Of a stretch of 64,000 bases of DNA, positions 26,054-34,394 are shown piece by piece. Each line of letters opens with the position of its first letter. Positions within the stretch are counted from its first letter, which is position 1. A model generated the notes under the pieces. It was not told the DNA's origin, did no database searches, and worked only from the letters and a program-made list of their open reading frames with translations. Source of the stretch: Paraburkholderia ferrariae NBRC 106233. GTDB taxonomy: Bacteria; Pseudomonadota; Gammaproteobacteria; Burkholderiales; Burkholderiaceae. The DNA lies in the NCBI RefSeq assembly GCF_000685035.1, contig NZ_BAYB01000003.1, forward strand, positions 55,708 to 119,707. The letters run 5' to 3'. A program made the position numbers and the translations under genes.

Positions 26054-27340
26054 ATGGACCTGATCATCCGCCGCGCCGTGCTCGCGCAGGGGCATCCTGC
26101 CGGGCATGCCACCGTCGATATCGGTATCGATGCCGGGCGCATCGCGGCCGTCGAGCCGCATATCGCAGCGCAGGCGCGTGAAGAGATCGACGCGGCCGGT
26201 GCGCTCGTCAGCGCGCCGTTCGTCGATGCGCATTTCCACATGGATGCCACGCTCTCGTACGGCCTGCCGCGCGTGAACGCCTCGGGCACCTTGCTCGAAG
26301 GCATCGCCCTGTGGGGCGAGCTCAAACCGCATCTCACCCAGGAAGCGCTCGTCGAGCGCGCGCTGCAGTACTGCGACTGGGCCGTCGCGCGCGGGCTGCT
26401 GGCCATCCGCAGTCACGTCGACGTGTGCGACGAACGCCTGCTTGCGGTCGAGGCGCTGCTCGAAGTGAAGCGCCGCGTGGCGCCGTATCTCGATCTGCAA
26501 CTGGTGGCCTTCCCTCAGGACGGGTTGCTGCGCAGCCCCGGTGCGTTCGAGAACCTCAAGCGTGCGATTGCGTTGGGTGTCGATGTGGTGGGCGGCATCC
26601 CACACTTCGAGCGCACGATGGCCGACGGCGCCGAGTCCGTGCGTCTTCTTTGCGAGTTCGCGGCACAAAAGGGCCTGCGCGTGGACCTGCATTGCGACGA
26701 GTCCGACGACCCGCTCTCGCGCCACATCGAAACGCTGGCGGCGCAAACGCACCGTTTGGGCTTGCATGGCCGCGTAGCGGGCTCGCATCTCACGTCCATG
26801 CATTCGATGGATAACTACTACGTGAGCAAGCTGCTGCCGCTCATGCGCGAGGCGGGTGTGGCGGCGATCGCGAATCCGCTCATCAACATCACGCTGCAAG
26901 GTCGTTCGGATACCTATCCAAAGCGGCGCGGCATGACACGCGTGCCGGAGCTCATGGCGGCCGGTATCGACGTGGCGTTCGGCCACGACTGCGTGATGGA
27001 CCCGTGGTACAGCTTCGGCTCGGGCGACATGCTCGAAGTCGCGCACATGGGGCTGCACGTCGCGCAGATGACGGGCGTGGCTGCCTCGCGCGCGTGTTTC
27101 GACGCTGTGACGGTGAATCCGGCAAAGATCCTGGGGCTGGAAGGCTATGGCCTCACGCCAGGGTGTGAAGCGAGTTGCGTAGTGCTCGACGCGCGCGACC
27201 CCATCGAGGCCATCCGTTTGCGCGCAACGCGGCTTGCGGTGGTGAGCCGGGGCAGGGTGGTGAGCCGGCAACCGGCGCAGCGCGCGGCGCTCGCGCTCGA
27301 AGGCCGGCCGCAGAGCGTCGATTTCAGGCTGCACCGGTAG
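26054..27340 (+). CDS. codA: Cytosine deaminase-like amidohydrolase
   Basis: This 428-residue metal-dependent hydrolase follows the CodA pattern: DAHFHMD for the first two metal-binding histidines, HCDESDDPLSRH with the third histidine and the cytosine-deaminase glutamate region, SHLTSMHSM, and GHDCVMDPWYSFGSGDMLE with the metal aspartate. CodA turns cytosine into uracil and ammonia for pyrimidine salvage; close homologues act on isocytosine, creatinine or triazine products. GAGGAGCC precedes the ATG. No codB permease is adjacent. Confidence 0.87.
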   Translation: MDLIIRRAVLAQGHPAGHATVDIGIDAGRIAAVEPHIAAQAREEIDAAGALVSAPFVDAHFHMDATLSYGLPRVNASGTLLEGIALWGELKPHLTQEALVERALQYCDWAVARGLLAIRSHVDVCDERLLAVEALLEVKRRVAPYLDLQLVAFPQDGLLRSPGAFENLKRAIALGVDVVGGIPHFERTMADGAESVRLLCEFAAQKGLRVDLHCDESDDPLSRHIETLAAQTHRLGLHGRVAGSHLTSMHSMDNYYVSKLLPLMREAGVAAIANPLINITLQGRSDTYPKRRGMTRVPELMAAGIDVAFGHDCVMDPWYSFGSGDMLEVAHMGLHVAQMTGVAASRACFDAVTVNPAKILGLEGYGLTPGCEASCVVLDARDPIEAIRLRATRLAVVSRGRVVSRQPAQRAALALEGRPQSVDFRLHR

Positions 27341-27367
27341 CGTCGCGGCGGCTGACGAATGGCCAAT

Positions 27368-27406
27368 AAAAAACGCGCCCGGGATTCAATCCCGGGCGCG
27401 TTTTTT
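27368..27406. terminator. Bidirectional intrinsic terminator
   Basis: AAAAAACGCGCCCGGGA and its exact complement surround the loop TTCAA, giving a long stem with a T-run on both strands. It serves the codA-type gene and the convergent prlC. Confidence 0.93.
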
Positions 27407-27449
27407 CTGCGGGGCGCGTAGCCGCTAAAGCAACGCGTACCCCCTCGAC

Positions 27450-29549
27450 TCAATGCTGGGCAGGCGGCTGCTCCATGCCGTTATGGCGCAGCAGCGCGTC
27501 GATGCTCGGCTCGCGTCCGCGGAACGCCTTGAACGATTCCATCGCCGGGCGGCTGCCGCCCACTTCCAGAATCTCCTTGCGATAGCGCGTGCCGGTGGCC
27601 GCATCGAGCACGCTCGACTTCGCGGCCTGCGCCGCTTCTTCGAACGCTGCATAAGCGTCGGCGGAGAGCACTTCGGCCCACTTGTAGCTGTAGTAGCCCG
27701 CCGCGTAGCCGCCCGCGAAGATGTGGCTGAACGTGTTCGGCCAGCGCGAGAACGCGGTTTGCGGAATCACGTGATAGCGCTCGTTGATCTCGCGCGCGAG
27801 GTCGTTGACGCTCTTGCCCGCCGACGCTTCGAAGTCCACGTGCAGCGCCATGTCGAACATCGAAAACACGATCTGGCGCAGCGTGCCGAGGCCGCTCTGG
27901 AAATTCCTGGCCGCGAGCATCTTGTCGAACAGTTCGCGCGGCAACGGCTTCGCGGTCTCGACGTGCGAGGTCATTTCGCGCAGCACGTCCCACTCCCAGC
28001 AGAAGTTTTCCATGAACTGCGAGGGCAGTTCGACCGCGTCCCATTCCACGCCGTTGATGCCCGACACCGCGAGTTCGTCCACGCGCGTGAGCATGTGATG
28101 CAGGCCGTGGCCGAACTCGTGGAAGAGCGTGATCACTTCGTCGTGCGTGAAGCAGGCGGGCTTGCCGCCCACGGGCGCCGAGAAGTTGCACGTGAGGTAC
28201 GCAACCGGCGTTTGCACGCCGTTGCCTTCGAGCTTGCGGCGCGAGCGCGCGTCGTCCATCCACGCGCCGCCGCGCTTGCCTTCGCGCGCGTACAGGTCGA
28301 GATAGAACTGGGCGACGAGCGTGCCGTCCGTGTTCTCCACGCGGAAGAAGCGCACGTCCGGATTCCACACGGGCGTGCTGTCCTTGCGGATGCGCACGCC
28401 GAAGAGCGTCTCGGTCACCTTGAAGAGGCCCGGCAGCACGAAGTCTTCGGGGAAGTACTGCTTCACCTCGTTCTCGGAGAACGCGTAGCGCTGCTGGCGC
28501 AGGCGTTCGGAAGCGAAGGCCATGTCCCACGGCTCGATCTGCGCGAGGCCCAGTTCCTTCGCGGCGAATTCGCGCAGTTCTTCCCAGTCTTGCTCGGCAT
28601 ACGGGCGCGCACGCGTGGCCAGGTCTTCGAGGAAGCTCATGACCTGTTGCGGCGACTCGGCCATCTTCGGGGTGAGCGAGACCTCGGCGAAGTTGTTGTA
28701 GCCGAGCATCGTCGCTTCCTCGTGGCGCAGCTTCAACTGCCCGGCGATGATTTCGGTGTTGTCCCACTCGGCCTTGCCGCCGCCATAGACGGGCCCCAGT
28801 TCCGAAGCGCGCGTCACGTAAGCGCGGTACATCGTTTCGCGCATCGCGCGGTTTTCCGAATACTGGAGCACCGGGAAGTACGAGGGGAAGTGCAGCGTGA
28901 ATTTCCAGCCTTCCTTGTTCTCGCGCTCGGCCGCTTCGCGCGCCGCGGCGATCACGTCCTCGGGCAGGCCCGCGAGTTCCGCTTCGTTCGTCGCGTAGTA
29001 CGCGTAGCCGTTGGTGGCGTCGAGCACGTGATCGGAGAATGCTTTCGCGAGCGCCGCCTGGCGTTCCTGCAGTTCGGCGAAGCGCGGCTTCTGGTCTTCG
29101 GGCAACTCGGCGCCCGAAAGGCGGAAGTCGCGCAGCGCATTGTTGAGGATCTTCTTGCGCTCGCCCGAAAGCAGTTCGAACGAGTTGTGCGTGGCGATGG
29201 CCTTGTACTTCTCGTAGAGCGCGAGATTCTGGCCGACGCTCGCCCAGAATTCGGTCACGCGCGGCAGGTTCTCGCCATAGACGGCGCGCAGCTCCGGCGT
29301 ATCGGCCACGGCGTTCAGATGGCCGACCACGCCCCAGGCGCGCGAAAGCGGCTCGCTCGCGCGCTCGACCGGCTCGACCACGTCGTCCCACTGGGCGGGC
29401 GTCATCGGCTCGGCGGCGCGGTCCACGGCGGCCTTCGCGTTGGCGAGCAGCACGTCGAGCGCCGGCGTCACGTGTTCGGGGTGGATCTCGCCGAAGCGCG
29501 GCAGGCCGGTGAAGTCGAGCAGCGGATTATCGGAGGGAGTAGTAGCCAT
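27450..29549 (-). CDS. prlC: Oligopeptidase A (M3 zinc metallopeptidase)
   Basis: This 699-residue cytoplasmic peptidase breaks down short peptides, including cleaved signal peptides. The zinc motif HEFGHGLHHML provides HExxH, and the third ligand glutamate follows in EWDAVELPSQFMENF. Length matches the family (about 680-700). The start at 29549 follows CAGGAAG; an upstream in-frame ATG at 29618 lacks support. It ends just beyond the shared terminator with the convergent amidohydrolase gene. Confidence 0.95.
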   Translation of the reverse strand: MATTPSDNPLLDFTGLPRFGEIHPEHVTPALDVLLANAKAAVDRAAEPMTPAQWDDVVEPVERASEPLSRAWGVVGHLNAVADTPELRAVYGENLPRVTEFWASVGQNLALYEKYKAIATHNSFELLSGERKKILNNALRDFRLSGAELPEDQKPRFAELQERQAALAKAFSDHVLDATNGYAYYATNEAELAGLPEDVIAAAREAAERENKEGWKFTLHFPSYFPVLQYSENRAMRETMYRAYVTRASELGPVYGGGKAEWDNTEIIAGQLKLRHEEATMLGYNNFAEVSLTPKMAESPQQVMSFLEDLATRARPYAEQDWEELREFAAKELGLAQIEPWDMAFASERLRQQRYAFSENEVKQYFPEDFVLPGLFKVTETLFGVRIRKDSTPVWNPDVRFFRVENTDGTLVAQFYLDLYAREGKRGGAWMDDARSRRKLEGNGVQTPVAYLTCNFSAPVGGKPACFTHDEVITLFHEFGHGLHHMLTRVDELAVSGINGVEWDAVELPSQFMENFCWEWDVLREMTSHVETAKPLPRELFDKMLAARNFQSGLGTLRQIVFSMFDMALHVDFEASAGKSVNDLAREINERYHVIPQTAFSRWPNTFSHIFAGGYAAGYYSYKWAEVLSADAYAAFEEAAQAAKSSVLDAATGTRYRKEILEVGGSRPAMESFKAFRGREPSIDALLRHNGMEQPPAQH

Positions 29550-29780
29550 GGTGCTTCCTGTTCCTGTCTGTCGCGGTTCGCGTTGAATGGGGTCCGGGGG
29601 CGCGGCGGCCCCCGACATGTCGAGTATTGGGGCGCGGTGCTCGCTTCACAACCGGCCGATGCCAGCAAATTAACAGATGTCGGCGCGCGCCGGCGCAACG
29701 GTGTCGCATGAACGGGATGCTACTGCAACGCGGGCGGCGCCGTGCGAGGCCCCCCTGAAACCCTGCGCAACCCCGCGCGC

Positions 29781-29809
29781 AAAAGAAAAGCGGCCCGCAA
29801 AGGGGCCGC
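29781..29809 (-). terminator. Intrinsic terminator of folD
   Basis: GCGGCCC and GGGCCGC pair around a short loop, and on the minus strand TTTTCTTTT follows, 31 bases after the folD stop. Confidence 0.8.
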
Positions 29810-29839
29810 CCTGGCGTGCCGGATCGTGTCCGGCTTACG

Positions 29840-30700
29840 TCACGCCGCGCCGGCCGCAGCGCGCTCGGCCGCTTCGATCGTGTTCACGAGCAGCATCGTG
29901 ATGGTCATCGGACCCACGCCGCCCGGCACCGGCGTGATGTAGCCGGCCACGTCCTTGACGCCCGCGAAATCGACGTCGCCGCACAGCTTGCCGTTGTCGT
30001 CGCGGTTCATGCCCACGTCGATCACCGTTGCGCCGGGCTTGACCATGTCGGCCGTGAGGATGTTGCGCTTGCCCACCGCCGCCACGACGATGTCGGCCTC
30101 GCGCGTGTGCGCGGCGAGATCGCGCGTCTTGCTGTGGCAGATCGTGACCGTGGCGCCCGCTTCGAGCAGCAGCATCGCCATCGGCTTGCCGACGATGTTC
30201 GAGCGGCCGATCACCACGGCATTCGCCCCCGTGAGCGCGATCTTGTGCGCCTCGAACATCTTCATCACGCCATAGGGCGTGCAGGGGCGAAAGAGCGGCT
30301 GGCCGGTCATGAGCGCGCCCGCATTGGCGACGTGAAAGCCATCGACGTCCTTCTCCGGCGCGATCGCCTCGATCACCTTGTGGCTGTCGATGTGCTTCGG
30401 CAGCGGCAACTGCACGAGAATGCCGTGTATCCGGGGGTCGCGGTTCAGTTCGTCGATGCGCTTGAGCAGGTCCGCTTCGGAGAGCGTGGCCGGATAGCGG
30501 TCGTAGGACGAATGGAGGCCGTTGTCCTCGCAGGCCTTCACCTTGTTGCGCACATAGACTTCGCTCGCCGGATTGTCGCCGACCAGCACGACGGCGAGGC
30601 CAGGCTGATGGCCGCGGGCGGTGAGGGCGGCGGCGCGCACGGCGACGTCGGCGCGCAGTTGCTTGGAGAGGGCGTTGCCGTCGATGAGGGTGGCTGTCAT
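29840..30700 (-). CDS. folD: Bifunctional methylenetetrahydrofolate dehydrogenase/cyclohydrolase
   Basis: This 286-residue enzyme interconverts 5,10-methylene- and 10-formyl-tetrahydrofolate with NADP. Visible motifs are [14 protein letters not shown] with the catalytic lysine region, [25 protein letters not shown], the cofactor-binding [15 protein letters not shown] and the closing [13 protein letters not shown]. Length is standard. The frame runs far upstream, but homology begins at MTATLIDGN (30700). It stands alone between prlC and the two-component genes and has its own terminator. Confidence 0.96.
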   Translation of the reverse strand: MTATLIDGNALSKQLRADVAVRAAALTARGHQPGLAVVLVGDNPASEVYVRNKVKACEDNGLHSSYDRYPATLSEADLLKRIDELNRDPRIHGILVQLPLPKHIDSHKVIEAIAPEKDVDGFHVANAGALMTGQPLFRPCTPYGVMKMFEAHKIALTGANAVVIGRSNIVGKPMAMLLLEAGATVTICHSKTRDLAAHTREADIVVAAVGKRNILTADMVKPGATVIDVGMNRDDNGKLCGDVDFAGVKDVAGYITPVPGGVGPMTITMLLVNTIEAAERAAAGAA

Positions 30701-30943
30701 GGTCGGTCGGGCTTCAGAGTGGGCGATGCGGGGCAAGGGCGCTCGATGCTGTCGAGCGGTTTTCAGGCGCCGGCGCGGGGTGCGCAGCGGGGCTCTTGCG
30801 AAGGCCGACATTATACCGTCGCGGCGTAGCGCAACGGGTTCGGTGGGCGGGAGGGGGGACGGCGGGGGACGCCGCCGCCCGTGCGCCGGATGCGCCACAC
30901 GGGGTGGCCGGCGCGCGGGCGGCAGGAACTGAGGCTGTGCCGC

Positions 30944-31591
30944 TTACTGTTGCGGCTGCTGCGGCTTGTTGGAGAGCGCGAGACGCAGCAGGTCGGCGAC
31001 CGTGTTGACGTTGAGCTTCTCCATGATGTTCGCGCGGTGCGCTTCGACGGTCTTGATGCTGATGCCCAGATCGTCGGCAATCTGCTTGTTCAGGCGGCCC
31101 GCGATGATGCGCTCGAGCACCTGGTGCTCGCGCGCCGTGAGCTTGCCGAGACGCTCGGCGGCGGCGCGCTGCTGCTGCACGTTGGTGCTTTCGCTGCGGG
31201 CCTTTTCGAGCATGCGCTCGACGAGCTTGCGCAGTTCGGCTTCGTCGAAGGGCTTCTCGATGAAGTCCATCGCGCCCTTCTTCATGGTCGAGACGGCCAT
31301 CGGCACGTCGCCGTGGCCCGTCACGAAGATGATCGGCAGGGAGGCGTTATCGGCGATCAGGCGCTCCTGCAGCTCGAGCCCGCTCATGCCCGACATGCGC
31401 ACGTCCAGGATGAGGCAGGCGATCTGCCCGGCCTGCTGCGCGGGCTGGTACGCCTCGAGGAATTCCTCCGCGCTGAGGAAGCACTGCACGCGGTAGCCAT
31501 TGGCTTCAAGCAGCCAGCGCAGGGAGTCTCGTACGGCCTCGTCGTCATCGACGACAAAGACGGTTTCCTGGGTAGTGACTGGGCTGTTCAT
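30944..31591 (-). CDS. FixJ-family response regulator
   Basis: This 215-residue protein has an N-terminal receiver domain (acidic pocket D15-D17, phospho-acceptor D63 in LILDVRMSG, and the FIEKPFD lysine) and a C-terminal LuxR-type helix-turn-helix (LTAREHQVLERIIAGRLNKQIA, KTVEAHRANIMEKL). Its ATG overlaps the kinase stop by 4 bases (ATGA), so the pair is co-translated. The layout is that of FixJ/TodT/DctR-type regulators. Targets are unknown; pyruvate dehydrogenase genes lie across the divergent gap behind the kinase. Confidence 0.93.
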   Translation of the reverse strand: MNSPVTTQETVFVVDDDEAVRDSLRWLLEANGYRVQCFLSAEEFLEAYQPAQQAGQIACLILDVRMSGMSGLELQERLIADNASLPIIFVTGHGDVPMAVSTMKKGAMDFIEKPFDEAELRKLVERMLEKARSESTNVQQQRAAAERLGKLTAREHQVLERIIAGRLNKQIADDLGISIKTVEAHRANIMEKLNVNTVADLLRLALSNKPQQPQQ

Positions 31592-34104
31592 GGCTCTCCC
31601 GTAACGGTTGTTGGAGTCGGCTCGTCGGAGCCGTCGCGAGACGGCGTATCCGCTTCGCCTATCGGCAGACTGCAATGGAACGTTGCGCCGCTGATGTGGC
31701 CGTCTGCTTCGACGTTGTTGACCACCCAGAGGCGCCCTCGGTGCGATTCGATAATCGAGCGGCAAATATTCAGCCCCATGCCCATGCCGTCGGACTTGGT
31801 GCTGTAGAACGGTTCGAAGAGGCGCTCGGCCGTGGCTTCGTCCACGCCGGGGCCCTGGTCGACGACGCTGATGCACACGTTGCCGCCTTCGCGCTTCACG
31901 AGCACGCGGATCACCGGATCCACCGCATTCGGGCGCGCGTCGGCCATGGCTTCGGCAGCGTTTTTCAGGAGGTTGACGAGCACCTGCTCGATCAGCACCG
32001 GATCGACGTAGATCACGGGCATGCGCGAGCGCATGTCGGTCACGATGCGGATGCGGCGCTTGCGCGCTTCGATTTCGGCCAGGCCCACGGCGTCGGCGAC
32101 GATGTCGGCCACGCGCGTGGCCTGGCGCTTGGGTTCCGAGCGCTTCACGAATTCGCGGATGCGCTTGATGATCATGCCTGCGCGCACGGCCTGCTGCGCG
32201 GTTTTTTCCAGCACGGGCAGCAGGTTGTCGGGCGCGGCGCGCCCCGATTTCACGAGCGCCACGGTGCCCGAGGCATAGTTGTTGATCGCGGCGAGCGGCT
32301 GGTTGAGCTCGTGCGCGAGCGAGGAGGCCATTTCGCCCATCGTCATCAGGCGGCTCGTGAACTGCAGCTTTTCGTCCTGCTGGCGCGCGAGTTCCTGGGC
32401 CTGCTTGCGCGTGGTGATGTCGGTGGCGATCTGCATCTGCGCGAGGTGGCCGTCCACCCACTGGATGTACTGGCGCCGCACCTCGAACCACTTCTGGATG
32501 CTCTCCACGTACACCTCCTGCGCGTCCGCCGTGCTCTCGGTGAGCGCGGTGGCGGGCAGGCCCGCGAAGGCATCGACCATGTCGATCGAATCGGAGGAGG
32601 CGTTCGCCGAGTCGAAGCCGCCGCCGCCCGCGAGCTCCAGATGGCCGTCCGGGCGGATGCCGAAGAGGTGGCGGTAGTAGCGGTTCGCGAACAGCAGTTC
32701 GGCTTCGTCGGCGGCGAGCACCGAGACGGCGGCGTCGAGGCTCTCCAGCACGGTGGTGAAGCGCTCGTGCGCGGCGGCGAGTTCTTCGCGCGCGCGCCTC
32801 GGCTCGGTGATGTCGGTCATCGACGACATCCAGCCCGTCTGGCGGCCCGAGCTGTCGATGAGCGGCGAGACGTAGAGCCGCGCATGGAACTGCGAGCCGT
32901 CCTTGCGGCGCACGCGCAGTTCGAACCCCGAGGAGGGCGCCTTGCCGCGCAGCGTCATGTCGAGCTGGCGCTGCATTTCGGGGTAGGCGTCGCGCGGCCA
33001 GTAGGGGAACGGCGCGTTCTTGCCGACGAGATCGGCTTCGTCCCAGCCCGTCATGCGGCAGAACGCCGGGTTCACGTGGGTGATGCGGCCGTGCATGTCG
33101 AGCACGCGCATGCCGATCAGCACCGAATTTTCCATCGCGCGGCGGAAGAACGCTTCCGCATAGAGCGCCTGCTGCGCCTCGAAGCGCTGGCGCGTGTGCT
33201 TCCACAGGCTCCAGAGGCTCCACAGCACGAAGCACGACAGCCCCGCGACCAGCCACACGAGCGTGTTGTTCGTGAAGTTGGTCATCTGCGGGTACGAGTA
33301 CACGCGTACCGAAACGCCCTGGCCCGGCGGATCGAGCGGCAGGTCGTAATAGACGTCGCGCGGCAGGCGCGGACGCGTGGAGGTCGTGGCGAGCTCGCGG
33401 TTGTTGACGTCGAGAATCGAGATCTTGTACTTGGCCGACAGCTCGGGCGGGATGTCGTGCTTCAGGATCCCTTCGACCGAGAACACGGCCGCAATCGAGC
33501 CGAGAAAATCGCGGTCGCGGTATACAGGGGTTTGCAGCGTGATGTAGCCGTTGCCGAGGTCGTCGTAAATAAGCGGCGAATACACCTGGCGGCGCGTTTC
33601 GCGCGCTTCGTTGAAGGCCGCCTTGACAGCCTCGTCCATCTGCTCGTCGTTGGGCTTGGCGAGGCGCTGGCCGAACACCGGCATCGCCGTATTGGGCCAG
33701 CGCGGCTCTTCCGCGCTCGTGTACCAGTTGAGATAGAGGATCTCGGGATGCCCCTGCATGATGTCCGTGGTGGACGTCTGGAAGGACTGCGGGTCGGCGT
33801 GGCCGGCGGCCAGATCGCGCGAGAGCGCCTGCAGCTGCTCCTGCGCGCCCGTCATCGAAAGGCGGATCTGCTGCTGGGCCCAGGCGACATTGCGGTAGAG
33901 CGTGTCTTCCTGCTGCTGCTGCTCGCGCCGGTTCAGGCTCCACAGGATCAGGCTCATGACGATCAGAAAGACGAGGATCGACAGGAGCGGCGTCAGCAAA
34001 TAGGAATTGGACCACCAGGGTCCGTGGTGCCAGCGGGACGGCGACGTGTCGCCGGGCGTACCGGGCGGCCGCGCCGAGCGAGCGAAAAGCCGTTCGGTCA
34101 ACAT
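31588..34104 (-). CDS. Membrane sensor histidine kinase with PAS domains (FixL/DctS-like)
   Basis: This 838-residue protein has a first membrane segment (about 35-57), a periplasmic sensor region (about 58-275, double-Cache-like with YSPLIYDDLGNGYITLQTPVY) and a second segment (about 278-300). Two PAS domains follow (about 320-445, FCRMTGWDEADLVGK, and about 455-570). The kinase core has HisKA (SLAHELNQPLAAI, H598) and HATPase (NLLKNAAEAM, DQGPGVD, GMGMGLNICRSI). Kinases of this DctS-like type often sense C4-dicarboxylates or similar acids outside the cell. It is divergent from aceE. Confidence 0.93.
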   Translation of the reverse strand: MLTERLFARSARPPGTPGDTSPSRWHHGPWWSNSYLLTPLLSILVFLIVMSLILWSLNRREQQQQEDTLYRNVAWAQQQIRLSMTGAQEQLQALSRDLAAGHADPQSFQTSTTDIMQGHPEILYLNWYTSAEEPRWPNTAMPVFGQRLAKPNDEQMDEAVKAAFNEARETRRQVYSPLIYDDLGNGYITLQTPVYRDRDFLGSIAAVFSVEGILKHDIPPELSAKYKISILDVNNRELATTSTRPRLPRDVYYDLPLDPPGQGVSVRVYSYPQMTNFTNNTLVWLVAGLSCFVLWSLWSLWKHTRQRFEAQQALYAEAFFRRAMENSVLIGMRVLDMHGRITHVNPAFCRMTGWDEADLVGKNAPFPYWPRDAYPEMQRQLDMTLRGKAPSSGFELRVRRKDGSQFHARLYVSPLIDSSGRQTGWMSSMTDITEPRRAREELAAAHERFTTVLESLDAAVSVLAADEAELLFANRYYRHLFGIRPDGHLELAGGGGFDSANASSDSIDMVDAFAGLPATALTESTADAQEVYVESIQKWFEVRRQYIQWVDGHLAQMQIATDITTRKQAQELARQQDEKLQFTSRLMTMGEMASSLAHELNQPLAAINNYASGTVALVKSGRAAPDNLLPVLEKTAQQAVRAGMIIKRIREFVKRSEPKRQATRVADIVADAVGLAEIEARKRRIRIVTDMRSRMPVIYVDPVLIEQVLVNLLKNAAEAMADARPNAVDPVIRVLVKREGGNVCISVVDQGPGVDEATAERLFEPFYSTKSDGMGMGLNICRSIIESHRGRLWVVNNVEADGHISGATFHCSLPIGEADTPSRDGSDEPTPTTVTGEP

Positions 34105-34274
34105 GGCAAGGATTGTAGCTCAGCGTAAGACACGGAAATGACGCGAAAAAAACGGTAAATCGCCGATAAACGGGCGCAAACTGGCCGTTATCGCTGCAGG
34201 GGCGCGAACGATTCAGCGTGCGGTGCAGCAATTTTCCACATTATAAAATTCAATCTCGCAATTCGAAAATTTTG

Positions 34275-34304
34275 TTGCGCAAGATCCGGGGGGGTCATTA
34301 CAAT
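34275..34304 (+). promoter_or_regulatory. Predicted aceE promoter
   Basis: TTGCGC (34275-34280) and TACAAT (34299-34304) are 18 bases apart, about 90 bases before the aceE ATG, within an AT-rich stretch between the divergent kinase and aceE. Confidence 0.5.
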
Positions 34305-34394
34305 CGCCCGAAAGCTGCTGCGGTCGGCCCCGGCTCGTCCCGAACTGTCGTCCGCATGGTCCGTTCAACAGCGTTCCCCAATCAGGAGACGAGC

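Noticed and set aside
24668..27334. Long minus-strand frame opposite dinB and codA
   Set aside because: It spans two recognised genes and an intergenic region and has His/Arg-rich shadow composition.
27453..29711. Long plus-strand frame opposite prlC
   Set aside because: Antisense shadow of a fully recognised peptidase gene, with low-complexity composition.
31675..34128. Long plus-strand frame opposite the kinase gene
   Set aside because: High-GC codon bias opens the antisense frame; composition is Arg/His/Val-rich and the kinase on the other strand is complete.
31592..34231. Very long minus-strand frame continuing upstream of the FixJ-like gene
   Set aside because: It is the out-of-frame shadow of the histidine kinase, arginine/proline-rich and without homology; only the part from 31591 down is real.
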